NCBI GenBank assembly: GCA_024280895.1
Contig: JAJRPI010000096.1
Location: forward strand, 1-64,000
DNA length: 64,000 nucleotides
Direction: 5' to 3'
Source: Alphaproteobacteria bacterium
GTDB lineage: Bacteria > Pseudomonadota > Alphaproteobacteria > Rhizobiales > JAKIUO01
The notes under the pieces are model-generated. The model was not told the origin of the DNA. It did no database searches and saw only the letters and a program-made list of their open reading frames with translations. The translations under genes were made by a program, and so were the position numbers. This document shows positions 9,442 to 19,549 of this stretch, piece by piece; the stretch's first letter is position 1; every line of letters starts with the position of its first letter.

Positions 9442-10218
9442 ATGGCAGACAACAAAAACGGTCCGATAGAGCTGACTAAAATCGTCCGCTATCCGGTCAA
9501 AGGCTTATCCCCAGAAACCCTGACAACGGTAGAGTTGGCGCCGGGTGCGACCCTGCCTTTTGATCGTGCCTACGCGATTGAAAATGGCAAAAGTCGGTTC
9601 GATCCGGCAAATCCAAAATATTTGCCAAAAGTCAATTTCTTGATGTTGATGCGCCATGAGCGCATGGCCAAATTGAAAACCAGCTTTGATGATCGCTCTC
9701 ACACATTATCAATCGAACTCGAGGGCAAAATGGTCGCCAGCGGGGTGCTTGATACCAGTGAGGGGCGCCGCGCAATCGAAGATTTTATGGTGGACTATAT
9801 GACCAAGGAGCTCAATGGAGCACCAAAGGTCGTTCATGGCGTGGATCACAGTTTTAGTGATGTCTCCGCCAAATGTCTGCATATCATAAATCTCAATAGT
9901 GTGCGCGCACTCGAAAAACTATTGGGCCGCCCCGTCGACCCCTTGCGTTTTCGCGCCAATTTGATCATTGATGGACCAGTTGCCTTTAGCGAACTTGACT
10001 GGGTAGGGAAAACGCTTGCCAGCGATAACATCACCCTAAAGGTTTTCAAACGCACGCAGCGCTGTCCTGCCACCAATGTCGACCCGCAAGAAGGCGTGCG
10101 CGACATGACCATTCCGGATCTATTATTCGAGCATCTGGGTCATCGCGATTTTGGCGTTTATGCGCACGTCAAATCGGGAGGCTCGCTCAAAGAAGGAGCG
10201 ACGCTTCACCTTTCATAG
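9442..10218 (+). CDS. MOSC domain-containing protein
   Basis: About 258 residues with an N-terminal MOSC beta-barrel region (IVRYPVKGLSPE) and a C-terminal MOSC domain whose conserved cysteine sits in RCPATNVDPQ. MOSC proteins are related to the molybdenum-cofactor sulfurase C-terminus and carry sulfur on that cysteine; the substrate here is unknown. The frame extends to a GTG at 9406, but the ATG at 9442 starts the likely conserved part. Neither start has a convincing ribosome site. The gene is followed 19 bp later by the GNAT gene, probably co-transcribed. Confidence 0.85.
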   Translation: MADNKNGPIELTKIVRYPVKGLSPETLTTVELAPGATLPFDRAYAIENGKSRFDPANPKYLPKVNFLMLMRHERMAKLKTSFDDRSHTLSIELEGKMVASGVLDTSEGRRAIEDFMVDYMTKELNGAPKVVHGVDHSFSDVSAKCLHIINLNSVRALEKLLGRPVDPLRFRANLIIDGPVAFSELDWVGKTLASDNITLKVFKRTQRCPATNVDPQEGVRDMTIPDLLFEHLGHRDFGVYAHVKSGGSLKEGATLHLS

Positions 10219-10237
10219 CAATATTGCGAAGAACAAG

Positions 10238-10660
10238 ATGATCATACGCCCCGAAAAACCATCCGATCACAAGCAAATCAGAGCAGTTCATATCGCCTCC
10301 TTCACAACTCACGGGGAAGCAGATCTCGTTGATAGGGTACGATTAGATGGAGACACCAAAATTTTTTTGGTAGCCGAGCAACACGGCGAAATCATTGGGC
10401 ATGTGATGCTCTCAGTGATGCAAGCACCATTCAAGGCCTTGGGCCTGGCTCCGATTAGTGTCCACTTGGACCATCGCCAGCGCGGTATTGCCCAAACGCT
10501 TATAGAGACCGCCCTCCAGCAAGCCAAATTGGAGGGATGGGTCGGTATTTTCGTGCTTGGAGACCCAAAATATTATCAAAGATTTGGATTTAGTGCGGCC
10601 ATGGCGGCACGATTTAACTCGCCCTATGCTGGCCCCTATCTAATGGCCCTTTGTTTATAG
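10238..10660 (+). CDS. GNAT N-acetyltransferase (YhbS-like), truncated by an in-frame TAG
   Basis: Acetyl-CoA-dependent acetyltransferase fold: MIIRPEKPSDH at the start, the central PISVHLDHRQRGIAQTLI acetyl-CoA loop region, and FVLGDPKYYQRFGF, which is typical of YhbS relatives. The ATG at 10238 starts the domain; the frame is open further upstream inside the MOSC gene, but that is not GNAT-like. TAG at 10658-10660 stops translation after 140 residues. The same frame continues to TGA at 10724-10726 and would add EKVLPAQ and then GTIKYAPAFAA, which matches the usual C-terminus of the family. The gene is therefore either freshly truncated by a nonsense mutation or the TAG is read through. Confidence 0.82.
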   Translation: MIIRPEKPSDHKQIRAVHIASFTTHGEADLVDRVRLDGDTKIFLVAEQHGEIIGHVMLSVMQAPFKALGLAPISVHLDHRQRGIAQTLIETALQQAKLEGWVGIFVLGDPKYYQRFGFSAAMAARFNSPYAGPYLMALCL

Positions 10661-10756
10661 GAAAAAGTCCTGCCAGCACAAACAGGCACAATCAAATACG
10701 CGCCCGCTTTTGCAGCAATAGGTTGAAAGAGACCAAGGAATTCTTGCAAAAAACTC

Positions 10757-11314
10757 TTAAGCAACAATATTGTCGGACCCATCCGTTGCATCTTTACTCT
10801 CATTAGCTTCAGAAGGAGCCGCTTTTGGCTTGCGAGGACGTGGTTTGCGCTTGGGTTTTGCTGCAACCGGTGCGCTCTCTGCACCATTACCATTGCCATT
10901 GCTATTAAGAGTAGGCTGATCACCGCTCCCAGGGATCGAGGCTTCAGAACTGGCAGCAGGTGCATCCCCAACTTGTTTCGGCGGCCGAGAGCGCTGCTCA
11001 TTATTGCGGTCCGGTTTGCCATTATTTGCTTTGGCAGTCTGCGCGGCTGCGTGTTCTTCTTGCTTGGCCTGCGCCGCTTGAATGATGCGATTATAATGTT
11101 CGGCATGCTGAAAGTAATTTTCTGCCGTCACAGGGTTTCCTGCTGACAGGGAATCTCTTGCCAAGGCCATATATTTCTCGGCGATATGAGCGGCTGATCC
11201 CTTGATTTTTACGTCTGGACCATTGGACTCATAATTCCGCGATAACGGATTATTCGACCGGCTATTGCCGCGTCCGCGTCCGCGGTTTCTTCTATTTTGT
11301 TGTCCCTGTCTCAT
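10757..11314 (-). CDS. DUF4167 domain-containing protein
   Basis: The N-terminus is rich in Arg/Gln/Gly/Asn (MRQGQQNRRNRGRGRG), followed by the conserved DUF4167 core. That core includes VKIKGSAAHIAEKYMALARD and AENYFQHAEHYNRII, a helical segment (about residues 37-80). The rest is low-complexity, ending in a Lys/Pro/Arg-rich tail. The arginine-glycine start suggests RNA binding; no function is established. The start is ATG 11314 with AGGGG just upstream; the frame extends to 11368. In many Hyphomicrobiales this gene follows prfA-prmC, as here on the same strand, but with an unusually long gap. Confidence 0.88.
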   Translation of the reverse strand: MRQGQQNRRNRGRGRGNSRSNNPLSRNYESNGPDVKIKGSAAHIAEKYMALARDSLSAGNPVTAENYFQHAEHYNRIIQAAQAKQEEHAAAQTAKANNGKPDRNNEQRSRPPKQVGDAPAASSEASIPGSGDQPTLNSNGNGNGAESAPVAAKPKRKPRPRKPKAAPSEANESKDATDGSDNIVA

Positions 11315-12079
11315 AAGGCCCCTGCCTTTACTTTCACATGTAACCTGCATTCCAGCATTTAAATTCACCTTCAGGCAGTGATCACCAAAACCGCTTCGGT
11401 GATCTAATTTTTTATCTTCAATTGAGGGTATAAACCCGCAGCAATGACCACCAAGCCCGATGGCTGGTAATCAATTTGATCTGCATTGCGCGATGCGTAA
11501 AGCAATACCAAACCTGCGATCAATCCCCTCGCGATGAATGTTATTAAATCAGGTCCCCACTCAAGGCAAACTCAATTGGGGCACACTCAATTTTTAAAGT
11601 CAGTTCAACTCAAAATCATATATTATTATATGTGTCGGCTCTCGCTAAATTTGCAACAATAACAATTACTTGATTCACTATAAGATTGTCCGATCTCAAT
11701 AGCCGTAGCAATCGAAATCAAGCTTGTCCATACACGGTTCGAAAAATACAATAAGTTCACCCGACTTTCTACCGGCTCCCTCATTACATATCATTCGATC
11801 GATGCCGTGGCGCATTCAATCTGTTTGATCCTCAAGATGGTTTTGCGATCGTCTAAGCAACTTATGGTTCTACTGCCCGATCTTTATCCCTTCACTGACT
11901 TTTTCGCATAAAAGCCCGAGGTCTGACGATGTATTTCAGTCTGCGTTCAATTTAACATTGTGCCCTGACGACAATGGAAAGCAACGACTGGATGATTCGT
12001 CTCTTGCCCAATATAATAGCCCCTCTGGACTTCTAAGTACAAGCTTATTTTTTTGTCTGGGCGTAATCTGCTATTTGCC
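11315..12079. other. 765-bp gene-free stretch between DUF4167 and prmC
   Basis: No convincing frame on either strand and no tRNA or known RNA that I can see. It holds an AT-rich hairpin near 11620-11632 and a hairpin at 11380-11404 (GATCACC/GGTGATC) followed on the + strand by a T-run. The latter lies in the leader of the DUF4167 gene on the opposite strand. Confidence 0.7.
11380..11415 (+). terminator. Hairpin plus T-run upstream of DUF4167
   Basis: GATCACC (11380-11386) pairs with GGTGATC (11398-11404), followed by TAATTTTTTAT. It has terminator form on the + strand, but no + strand gene ends here. It could end an unrecognised + strand transcript (antisense or small RNA), or be a leader structure of the leftward gene. 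Confidence 0.4.
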
Positions 12080-13015
12080 TTAACGCGGCGCACGACAAGG
12101 CGATGCTGCCAGCGCCCGTATGTACCCTGACAAATCCTTATATTGACCATTTGAGGCGCCAACGCCTTCAAATCCCGCCTCTTCAAGGAGCGCAGTAATC
12201 TCCACGTGCTGGCCTTCTCCTATTTCAAAAATAACGATGCCTTCCGGGCTCAAAACGCTCGTCAATTGTGGGATAATTTCGCGATAAGGATCAAGTCCAT
12301 CAGGCCCTCCATCGAGCGCCCCATGAGGATCAAACAGCGCCACATCAGGTGCCAGTCCCTCGATATCGTCATGGCGAATATAAGGAGGGTTGCAGATGAC
12401 AACATCAAACCCGCCCGCACCCTTTTCACCCATGCCATCCAGCCAGTTTTGTGCCTCGAAAAGGGCACGGTCCCCGCAGCCAAGGCGCTCGGCGTTGGCT
12501 GCCGCTACTTCAAGGGCCTTGGCACTGATATCGATCCCGATGCCGGTTGCCTGGGGAAACTCCAATAATAGCGAAATCAACAAGGCACCAGATCCCGTAC
12601 CAAGGTCAAGAAACGATAGTTTATCATGCTGTTTGTCTGGCGAATGACCGCGCGCCGTCAAAAGCTCAAGCGCCGCCTCAATCAGTGTTTCGCTGTCAGG
12701 GCGCGGATCAAGCACATCAGGGCTGAGGCGAAATTCATGTTTCCAAAATCCACGTTCACCAACGATCCTGGAAATCGGTTCCCCCGCCATACGACGCGCC
12801 AGCCTTTGCGCAATCTCGCTTAGTTCATGCTCGCTCAACAAACGATCAGGTTCCAGAAAAAAGGCAGCTCCTCGCAGCCCCAAAGCGTGAGAAATTAACA
12901 GGCGTGCATCGAGCTCTGGCGTCAAGACACCGACTTTTTCGAGTACCTGAATGACATTTCGGCAACAGGTGCGAAAATGCGTTGGCAGCGGTTGTTCAGA
13001 CATTTGACGGCTCAT
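12080..13015 (-). CDS. prmC: Release factor glutamine methyltransferase PrmC
   Basis: Methylates the glutamine of the GGQ motif in release factors RF1 and RF2. 311 residues: an N-terminal helical domain, then a Rossmann methyltransferase with [12 protein letters not shown] for SAM binding and the catalytic NPPYIR motif near residues 190-195. It overlaps the prfA stop by 20 nt. A second ATG at 13003 would overlap the prfA stop even more tightly (ATGTCTGA). Translational coupling with its substrate's gene is the usual arrangement. Confidence 0.93.
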   Translation of the reverse strand: MSRQMSEQPLPTHFRTCCRNVIQVLEKVGVLTPELDARLLISHALGLRGAAFFLEPDRLLSEHELSEIAQRLARRMAGEPISRIVGERGFWKHEFRLSPDVLDPRPDSETLIEAALELLTARGHSPDKQHDKLSFLDLGTGSGALLISLLLEFPQATGIGIDISAKALEVAAANAERLGCGDRALFEAQNWLDGMGEKGAGGFDVVICNPPYIRHDDIEGLAPDVALFDPHGALDGGPDGLDPYREIIPQLTSVLSPEGIVIFEIGEGQHVEITALLEEAGFEGVGASNGQYKDLSGYIRALAASPCRAPR

Positions 13016-14087
13016 TCATGGCAGCCAGTTGCTCCGCTTGATACTCATTGATGAGCGCGTCAACAACCTCATCCAGCCCATCTCCCGCCAAAATCGCTTC
13101 CAGCTTGTGAAGGGTGAGGCCAATGCGATGATCGGTGACGCGCCCCTGAGGGAAATTATAGGTACGAATGCGCTGCGAGCGATCCCCTGAACCGACCTGC
13201 CCGCGGCGCTCGGCGGCCCGCTCACTGTCGATCTTCTGGCGCTCCAGATCATACAAACGCGACAGCATTACCTTCATGGCTTTGGCGCGGTTTTTATGCT
13301 GACTTTTCTCATCTTGTTGTGTGACGATCGTGCCCGTTGGAATATGGGTAATACGCACGGCACTATCGGTCGTGTTGACCGATTGGCCGCCCGGGCCAGA
13401 CGCCCGATAGACATCAATGCGCAAATCAGCTTCATTGACATCTACATCCACTTCTTCAGCTTCAGGCAACACGGCGACAGTCGCCGCAGATGTATGAATG
13501 CGGCCACCCGATTCAGTTTCTGGCACTCTTTGTACCCGGTGCACCCCGGACTCATATTTCATGCGGGCGAACACCCCCTTGCCTGTCACACTGGCAATCA
13601 CTTCCTTGAACCCGCCCTGAGCGCTTTCATTGGCCGACATGATTTGCATTTTCCAACCATTGAGGTCAGCATATCGTTGATACATGCGATAAAGGCTGCC
13701 CGCGAAAAGCGCTGCTTCATCGCCCCCCGTGCCAGCCCGCACTTCTAAAATGGCGCTTTTGTCGTCGGCGATATCACGCGGGAGCAGCTGGATTTGCAAT
13801 TCATGGTCAAGGCGCTCGATTTTCTCTGCGAGTTCGCCCTTCTCCAGTTCCGCCATCTCTGCCATTTCAGCGTCCCCATCGGCATCAGCCAGCAGTTCGG
13901 TAAGATCGGCGATCTCACTCAACGCTGCGCGCATTTCCTTGATGGTGGCAACCATCGGGTCAAGCTCAGAAAATTCTTTTGACAGCTTGACGAAAATCTC
14001 TTGCTCCGGCGCTGTCGACAGCTCATCCTGGATCTGCTGCCAGCGATCGACCATATGGTCGAGTTTTTCTTTGGGTATGGTGGGCAT
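12996..14087 (-). CDS. prfA: Peptide chain release factor 1
   Basis: Recognises UAA and UAG and triggers peptide release. 363 residues. The GGQ catalytic motif is in [15 protein letters not shown]. The codon-reading P-x-T tripeptide appears as PET in [12 protein letters not shown], an accepted variant. Directly upstream of prmC, which modifies it. The window's GNAT gene carries an in-frame UAG, which is a codon this factor reads. Confidence 0.95.
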   Translation of the reverse strand: MPTIPKEKLDHMVDRWQQIQDELSTAPEQEIFVKLSKEFSELDPMVATIKEMRAALSEIADLTELLADADGDAEMAEMAELEKGELAEKIERLDHELQIQLLPRDIADDKSAILEVRAGTGGDEAALFAGSLYRMYQRYADLNGWKMQIMSANESAQGGFKEVIASVTGKGVFARMKYESGVHRVQRVPETESGGRIHTSAATVAVLPEAEEVDVDVNEADLRIDVYRASGPGGQSVNTTDSAVRITHIPTGTIVTQQDEKSQHKNRAKAMKVMLSRLYDLERQKIDSERAAERRGQVGSGDRSQRIRTYNFPQGRVTDHRIGLTLHKLEAILAGDGLDEVVDALINEYQAEQLAAMNEPSNV

Positions 14088-14166
14088 AATACAAATTTTT
14101 CCGTAAAAAAGATCGAGGATCGCCGAACAAGCCGCACCATATCAAAACGCGCGAACAAACCAATAT

Positions 14167-14889
14167 TTATATATTCATCCAGACCTTGATCTGTATCACC
14201 AGTGTTTCCCAGCTCATGAACGCCAATGACTTCAATGCCTCATAGCCCTCGGGATCATGAACGCTCAGCCACATCACATATCCAGCTGCCAGAATGATCA
14301 GCAAGACCAGGAACTGCACAAGAAAAACGAATACACCGCTTTTGCGCCTGTTCGCAACCAAACGAGGCGGACTTTTGGAATTTATGCCAGCTGGATCTGG
14401 AGCAATCGCCCTCAAATCGCTATATCCCGGCGCAATTGACGGATCTGTTGGTGCCGGAATATCTCCCTGAAAATCTGTTTGGGGATCGCCCTTGGTACCA
14501 GGAACCCTGTTCATGACCGCGCTGACATTGGAGCGCATATTTTCATAGGAAGGTTCAATGCTCTCGGATTTAGGGCGGTCTGGATGGTCTCGTGGCAATT
14601 GCACCATGATGCGGCGTAACACCGGTTCAGGATCAAGCTCCAGCAAATTGGTATATTCAAATACCACACGAGAGCTCTCATTCCACGGCGGCAATTGCGA
14701 CAATTGCCCTTGTTCCAGCAGGCTGATGGTTCTGGGCGCTGTGTTGAACTGGTGGGCCAGCTGCTCGAGAGAGCGACCAGACGCTTGACGCATTTCACAA
14801 AACAGCTCGGCAATCTCGCTATCAATCTTGCCTGCACCATCATCTATGCTGCGAATATGCAATCGTGTTTTGGTCGTCCTGTTCAGCAT
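14167..14889 (-). CDS. Helix-turn-helix membrane protein (RodZ-like layout)
   Basis: About 240 residues. A cytoplasmic N-terminal helix-turn-helix of the Xre/RodZ type (SLEQLAHQFNTAPRTISLLE) is followed by a Pro/Asp/Ser-rich linker. One membrane helix (VFVFLVQFLVLLIILAAGYV) and a short C-terminal tail complete it. The layout recalls RodZ-type cytoskeletal adaptors, but the periplasmic domain is nearly absent, so I do not assign a function. ATG 14889 has AGGGA 8 nt upstream. A TTG at 14940 that overlaps the ptsP stop is the alternative start. Confidence 0.7.
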   Translation of the reverse strand: MLNRTTKTRLHIRSIDDGAGKIDSEIAELFCEMRQASGRSLEQLAHQFNTAPRTISLLEQGQLSQLPPWNESSRVVFEYTNLLELDPEPVLRRIMVQLPRDHPDRPKSESIEPSYENMRSNVSAVMNRVPGTKGDPQTDFQGDIPAPTDPSIAPGYSDLRAIAPDPAGINSKSPPRLVANRRKSGVFVFLVQFLVLLIILAAGYVMWLSVHDPEGYEALKSLAFMSWETLVIQIKVWMNI

Positions 14890-14936
14890 TGGTGTCCCTG
14901 ATCGTCTAAATCTACAGAGCTCAAAATGCGCGCCAC

Positions 14937-17207
14937 TCAAATCCCTGCTATATCTATATGACGCTGTTGCGCATAACGCACAAGGGCGGTGCGAATATTC
15001 AAAACATTATCCCCTAACAATTGTGCAACAAAATGGCGGACCTCTGCGGCATCAAGGCCAAGCACCATGGATTTCACCGGACCAATAGCCATTGGCGCCA
15101 TCGAAAGAGAATGAAACCCAAGCCCGACAAGCGCCATAGCTTCCAGCGGACGGCTAGCCATTTCACCGCAAACATTGACCGGCATCCCATGTTTTTGCGC
15201 CATCTTCTGGATCCCCGCAAGGGCATTTAAAAACGGCAGGCTCAAAGGATCAAAGCGATGCGCCACATTCATATTGGAGCGATCAACCGCAAACAAGAAT
15301 TGCAACAGATCATTGGTGCCCACCGACAAAAAATCCACCCGTTTCATCAAGGGTTCAAGCTGCCAGATGAGGGCCGGCACCTCAATCATGGTGCCAACCT
15401 TGATTTGCGCGGGCATTTCGCGCTCAAATTTTTGATGATGGGTGATCTCGCGATTGATCAACTCGCGGGCCTGCTCAATCTCCCAGATATCGGCGATCAT
15501 CGGCAAAAGAATATTGAGATTTTGCCCGCCTGAGGCTTGCAACAAGGCGCGCACCTGCGTGCGGAAAATGGCCGGGCGGTCAAGGGCGAAACGGATAGCC
15601 CGCCAGCCAAGAGCTGGATTTTCCTCATGGGCATGGCGCAGATAAGGCAGGATTTTATCGCCGCCAATATCGAGCGTGCGAAACGTCACTGGTCTGCTCC
15701 CAGCGGTTTGCAACACATTGGCGTAACTGGCTTGCAGTTCTTTTAGACGCGGTAAGCGTTCTGAAATCATAAATTGCAACTCGGTGCGATAAAGGCCGAT
15801 CGAGGAGGCACCGCTTTGATCGAGATGAGGCAGATCGATTTCCAGCCCGGCATTCATGCCAAGGGCAACTTCCTGGCCATCAAGGGAAATGGCGGGACGG
15901 GTGCGCAATCCTTCATAGACCGCACTTTGCCGCGCCTGGTCCTTGATCTTTTGCTGGTACATCCCGGTAATCTTGTCGCTTGGCCTTATATGCACTTTAC
16001 CGGTCAAACCATTAACCGCCAACTGGTCACCTGGCTGTATCTTGTCAATGATCCCGGTGGTGCCGCCAACCGTTGCCAGTCCCAAAGCTCTGGCGATAAT
16101 TGTGACATGCGCGGAGACGCCCGCATCTTCGAGCACCAATCCAACCAGATGCTCACGGTCATAATCAAGCAGTTCGGCAGGTCCCATGGTACGGGCCACC
16201 AACACCGAATTTTGTTTCAGCTCCTCACCCACCGAAGTAATCGAAAGTCCCGCCAAAATACGTTGCAGACGGTTCGACAGATCATCAAGATCATGCAGTC
16301 GTTCACGAAAAAACGGATCTCGCGAGCGCATCATCTGCGCACGCATTTCGTTTTGGGTGCGCTCGACGGAGGCTTCCACCGTCAGTCCCGTTTCAATGCC
16401 TTCATGCAGTTTATTGACCCAAACCTGGTCATGGGCAAACATGCGATAGGTTTCCAGTACATCACGATGCTCGCCAGCTCTCGCCACATCCCCTCGCGAC
16501 AACATCTCGTCAATGCCGATACGCAGTTTATCAAGCGCCTCTTCCAGATGGGTCATTTCCATGAACGGCTCATCGGCGATTAATCTGGTCACCGCAACGC
16601 GCGGTTCATGCAAAATCACCTGCCCCATGGCGATAGAGGGGTAAAGCGCCACACCCACCAGCCGGTCTGGTCCAAGGCGCACTCTTTCGCTGCGCGCTTC
16701 CACCAGTTCAGACATATCATCGGATGAGAAAAATTCAGCCAGCACCATCGCCACCGTCTGCAAGGCCTCGACTTCTTCTTCCATATAGTCGCGTCTGGTG
16801 GCGTTTTGCAAAGTCAGAACGCCCAGCATATGGCCATTACGCAAGATGGGCACGCCCAAAAAAGCATAAAACGGATCTTCGCCAGTATCAGGCTGATGGG
16901 AAAAGGCAGAATGTCCAGCAGCATTGGACAGAGCCAGAGGTTTGGCCTCATCAGCAATCAGCCCCACAAGGCCCTCGCCACGCGCCAGTCTGGTCTTATG
17001 AACGGCCGTCTCGCGCAAACCCTTGGTCGCATAAAGCACAAGTGATCCATCGGGGCGCCGCAAATAGATCGAGGAGACCTCGGCAACCATATTGGCAGCA
17101 ATCTGCGAAACGATCAGGTTTAAACGAGCCTGAGCGCTTTCTTTGGATGCCATGATTTCGCGCAGGCTCCGCAATAAAACGCGGGGGGCGCCGATGGACT
17201 GGGACAT
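14937..17207 (-). CDS. ptsP: Nitrogen-PTS phosphoenolpyruvate-protein phosphotransferase (EI-Ntr)
   Basis: First enzyme of the nitrogen phosphotransferase relay: takes phosphate from PEP and passes it to NPr, then EIIA-Ntr. 756 residues. It has an N-terminal GAF domain (about 1-165) that distinguishes EI-Ntr from sugar EI. The phosphohistidine domain has the active His in VSAHVTIIARALG, and the C-terminal PEP-binding barrel contains FRTLDIGGDK and GTNDLLQF. The start has GGAAAGG upstream. It lies between lysC and the HTH gene, the standard Hyphomicrobiales order. Confidence 0.95.
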   Translation of the reverse strand: MSQSIGAPRVLLRSLREIMASKESAQARLNLIVSQIAANMVAEVSSIYLRRPDGSLVLYATKGLRETAVHKTRLARGEGLVGLIADEAKPLALSNAAGHSAFSHQPDTGEDPFYAFLGVPILRNGHMLGVLTLQNATRRDYMEEEVEALQTVAMVLAEFFSSDDMSELVEARSERVRLGPDRLVGVALYPSIAMGQVILHEPRVAVTRLIADEPFMEMTHLEEALDKLRIGIDEMLSRGDVARAGEHRDVLETYRMFAHDQVWVNKLHEGIETGLTVEASVERTQNEMRAQMMRSRDPFFRERLHDLDDLSNRLQRILAGLSITSVGEELKQNSVLVARTMGPAELLDYDREHLVGLVLEDAGVSAHVTIIARALGLATVGGTTGIIDKIQPGDQLAVNGLTGKVHIRPSDKITGMYQQKIKDQARQSAVYEGLRTRPAISLDGQEVALGMNAGLEIDLPHLDQSGASSIGLYRTELQFMISERLPRLKELQASYANVLQTAGSRPVTFRTLDIGGDKILPYLRHAHEENPALGWRAIRFALDRPAIFRTQVRALLQASGGQNLNILLPMIADIWEIEQARELINREITHHQKFEREMPAQIKVGTMIEVPALIWQLEPLMKRVDFLSVGTNDLLQFLFAVDRSNMNVAHRFDPLSLPFLNALAGIQKMAQKHGMPVNVCGEMASRPLEAMALVGLGFHSLSMAPMAIGPVKSMVLGLDAAEVRHFVAQLLGDNVLNIRTALVRYAQQRHIDIAGI

Positions 17208-17243
17208 TGTACCTTTCCAGTTTTATGCGAGGCTAGACGAGGG

Positions 17244-18503
17244 TTAATCCTTGTCCAGACCATAAAGCGTATGCAAGGTGCGCACGGCAAGCTCGGTATA
17301 ATCAGCATCAATCAATACAGAAATCTTGATCTCCGAAGTGCTGATGGCAAGAATATTGACACCTTTTTCAGCCAGCGCCGCAAACATATCGCCAGCCACC
17401 CCAGCATGAGATGACATGCCAACACCGATTACCGACAGTTTGACGATATTAGTGGCGGCCCGCACTTCTTCAAAATCGATGGTGCCGCGTTGTTGCTCGA
17501 TGACTTCCAGCGTGCGCTCCATATCCACGTCCTGAACCGTAAAAGTCATATCAGTGAACTTGCCATCATCCGAGATATTTTGAACGATCATATCGACATT
17601 GATATTGGCCTTGGCCAGCGGTACAAAAACCGCGGCGGCAATACCTGGTTTATCGGCAACCCGCACCAACGTAATTTTGGCTTCGTCCTTGGTATAGGCA
17701 ATGCCGTTTACAATATGTTTTTCCACGATTTCTTCCTCATCACAGACCAATGTTCCAACTCGATTTTCATCCCCTGTTCCAGCCGGTGGACAAGACAAAG
17801 GATCATCAAAACTTGAGCGCACCGACAAACGCACTTTGTGCTTCATGGCGATCTCGACAGAGCGGGTCTGCAAGACCTTGGCCCCTTGTGACGCCATCTC
17901 CAGCATCTCTTCATAGGAGATCTTGTCGAGCTTGTGGGCCTTTGGCGTAATGCGCGGATCCGTCGTATAGACCCCGTCCACATCCGTGTAAATATCGCAG
18001 CGATCCGCTTTGAGCGCCGCCGCGATGGCAACGGCGCTAGTATCAGAACCGCCGCGCCCCAATGTGGCGATACGGCCATCGCTCGCCAGGCCCTGAAACC
18101 CGGCAATCACCGCGACTGTGCCGCCTGTCATGCTTTTGAGCAAATTGTCCGCATCAATATCGACGATCCGGGCCTTCCCATGTGCTTCATTGGTGCGCAA
18201 CGGAATTTGCCAGCCTTGCCAGGAACGGGCCTTGATGCCCATGGTATTTAAAATCATGGCCAACAGACCTGCGGTCACCTGCTCTCCCGATGAGACTATA
18301 GCATCATATTCGGCGCAAACATTGTCGCCGCCTGCTTCATTGACATAGGAAACCAGCTGATTGGTGCGGCCGGCCATGGCGGAGACCACAACGGCGCAGT
18401 GATTTCCTGCATCCGCCTCGCGCTTTACATGCTGGGCAACATTTTTGATGTGCTCCACATCGGCAACCGATGTGCCCCCAAATTTCATTACCAACACGGC
18501 CAT
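17244..18503 (-). CDS. lysC: Aspartate kinase
   Basis: Phosphorylates aspartate, the first step toward lysine, threonine and methionine. 419 residues. The kinase domain opens with VMKFGGTSVAD and contains GRGGSDTSAVA; two C-terminal ACT domains (about 265-419) serve feedback control. The frame is open to 18572, but ATG 18503 gives the family N-terminus MAVLVMKFGG. Divergent from ubiG, leaving about 150 bp for both promoters. Confidence 0.94.
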   Translation of the reverse strand: MAVLVMKFGGTSVADVEHIKNVAQHVKREADAGNHCAVVVSAMAGRTNQLVSYVNEAGGDNVCAEYDAIVSSGEQVTAGLLAMILNTMGIKARSWQGWQIPLRTNEAHGKARIVDIDADNLLKSMTGGTVAVIAGFQGLASDGRIATLGRGGSDTSAVAIAAALKADRCDIYTDVDGVYTTDPRITPKAHKLDKISYEEMLEMASQGAKVLQTRSVEIAMKHKVRLSVRSSFDDPLSCPPAGTGDENRVGTLVCDEEEIVEKHIVNGIAYTKDEAKITLVRVADKPGIAAAVFVPLAKANINVDMIVQNISDDGKFTDMTFTVQDVDMERTLEVIEQQRGTIDFEEVRAATNIVKLSVIGVGMSSHAGVAGDMFAALAEKGVNILAISTSEIKISVLIDADYTELAVRTLHTLYGLDKD

Positions 18504-18650
18504 AAAGCAATTCTTCCTGCGATTTTTTTCTTGTATCAAGAAGTTCATACCCACAAAGCGCTCAACCTGCAATACAAGGCTGCAACAGCGCTCATTTACC
18601 GTCTTGCTGGTCGATCCTCAAAAACGACCTTGACAGGAAAGTCCCCTGGC

Positions 18651-19427
18651 ATGCCAAATAGAACCATGACACAAGCTCAAGCAAATAACGCCCCAGACAA
18701 CACCCTTGATCCAGAAGAAATCAAGCGCTTTTCACGCATTGCCGATGAATGGTGGGATCCAATGGGCAAATTTCGCCCGCTGCATCAGCTTAATCCCATC
18801 CGTCTGACCTATATACGCGATGAAATTTGCCGCCATTTCGGAATCGAAAAACGCGCCACTGCGCCGTTAACCGGTCTCAAAGTACTCGATATTGGTTGTG
18901 GCGGCGGACTTTTGTGTGAACCCATGACCCGCATGGGAGCCGAAGTGACCGGCGTTGACCCTGCCGAGCGCACTATTAAAGCCGCACGTGCTCACGCCGA
19001 TGATATGGGCCTCACGGTGGATTATCGCATATCACGGGCCGAAGAACTGGTGGAAGCGGGGGAATTGTTTGATGTCGTGGTTAATATGGAAGTGATTGAA
19101 CATGTTCCAGATGTCCCGGCCTTTCTCGATATTTGCACCGACCTCGTGCGCCCCGGCGGCCTGATGCTGGCCTCAACCTTGAACCGCACTGTTAAATCCT
19201 ATGGTCTGGCGATCATTGGCGCGGAATATATCATGCGCTGGCTGCCCACCGGCACTCACCAGTGGGAGCGCTTTGTGACCCCTGACGAGTTGAAAAAAGC
19301 CATGCTTGACGCGGGCCTTGTCGACGTTGAGCAGACCGGCATGAGCTACAACCCGCTGAGCGGCAGCTGGACCCTTGGTTCCGATCTTGATGTGAACTAT
19401 CTGGCTAGTGCCAAAAAACCTGCCTAG
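18651..19427 (+). CDS. ubiG: Ubiquinone biosynthesis O-methyltransferase UbiG
   Basis: Carries out both O-methylations in ubiquinone synthesis using SAM. About 258 residues. The N-terminal segment FSRIADEWWDPMGKFRPLH is diagnostic, and the SAM motif is VLDIGCGGGLL. The frame is open far upstream, overlapping lysC. ATG 18651 follows AGGAAA by about 13 nt, and ATG 18666 is the alternative. The gene pair lysC/ubiG in divergent orientation is common in the order. Confidence 0.93.
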   Translation: MPNRTMTQAQANNAPDNTLDPEEIKRFSRIADEWWDPMGKFRPLHQLNPIRLTYIRDEICRHFGIEKRATAPLTGLKVLDIGCGGGLLCEPMTRMGAEVTGVDPAERTIKAARAHADDMGLTVDYRISRAEELVEAGELFDVVVNMEVIEHVPDVPAFLDICTDLVRPGGLMLASTLNRTVKSYGLAIIGAEYIMRWLPTGTHQWERFVTPDELKKAMLDAGLVDVEQTGMSYNPLSGSWTLGSDLDVNYLASAKKPA

Positions 19428-19549
19428 CCCTTTCTGCGCTCTTCACAAGGCTCCTTGCGACGCTTATTTCCTTGCCTCTCTTAGGAATACGCGTTTAAGG
19501 TCGCAGCCAGTTGAAACAAGCAAATATTTTATGTTGCGGAAATGAGCAC

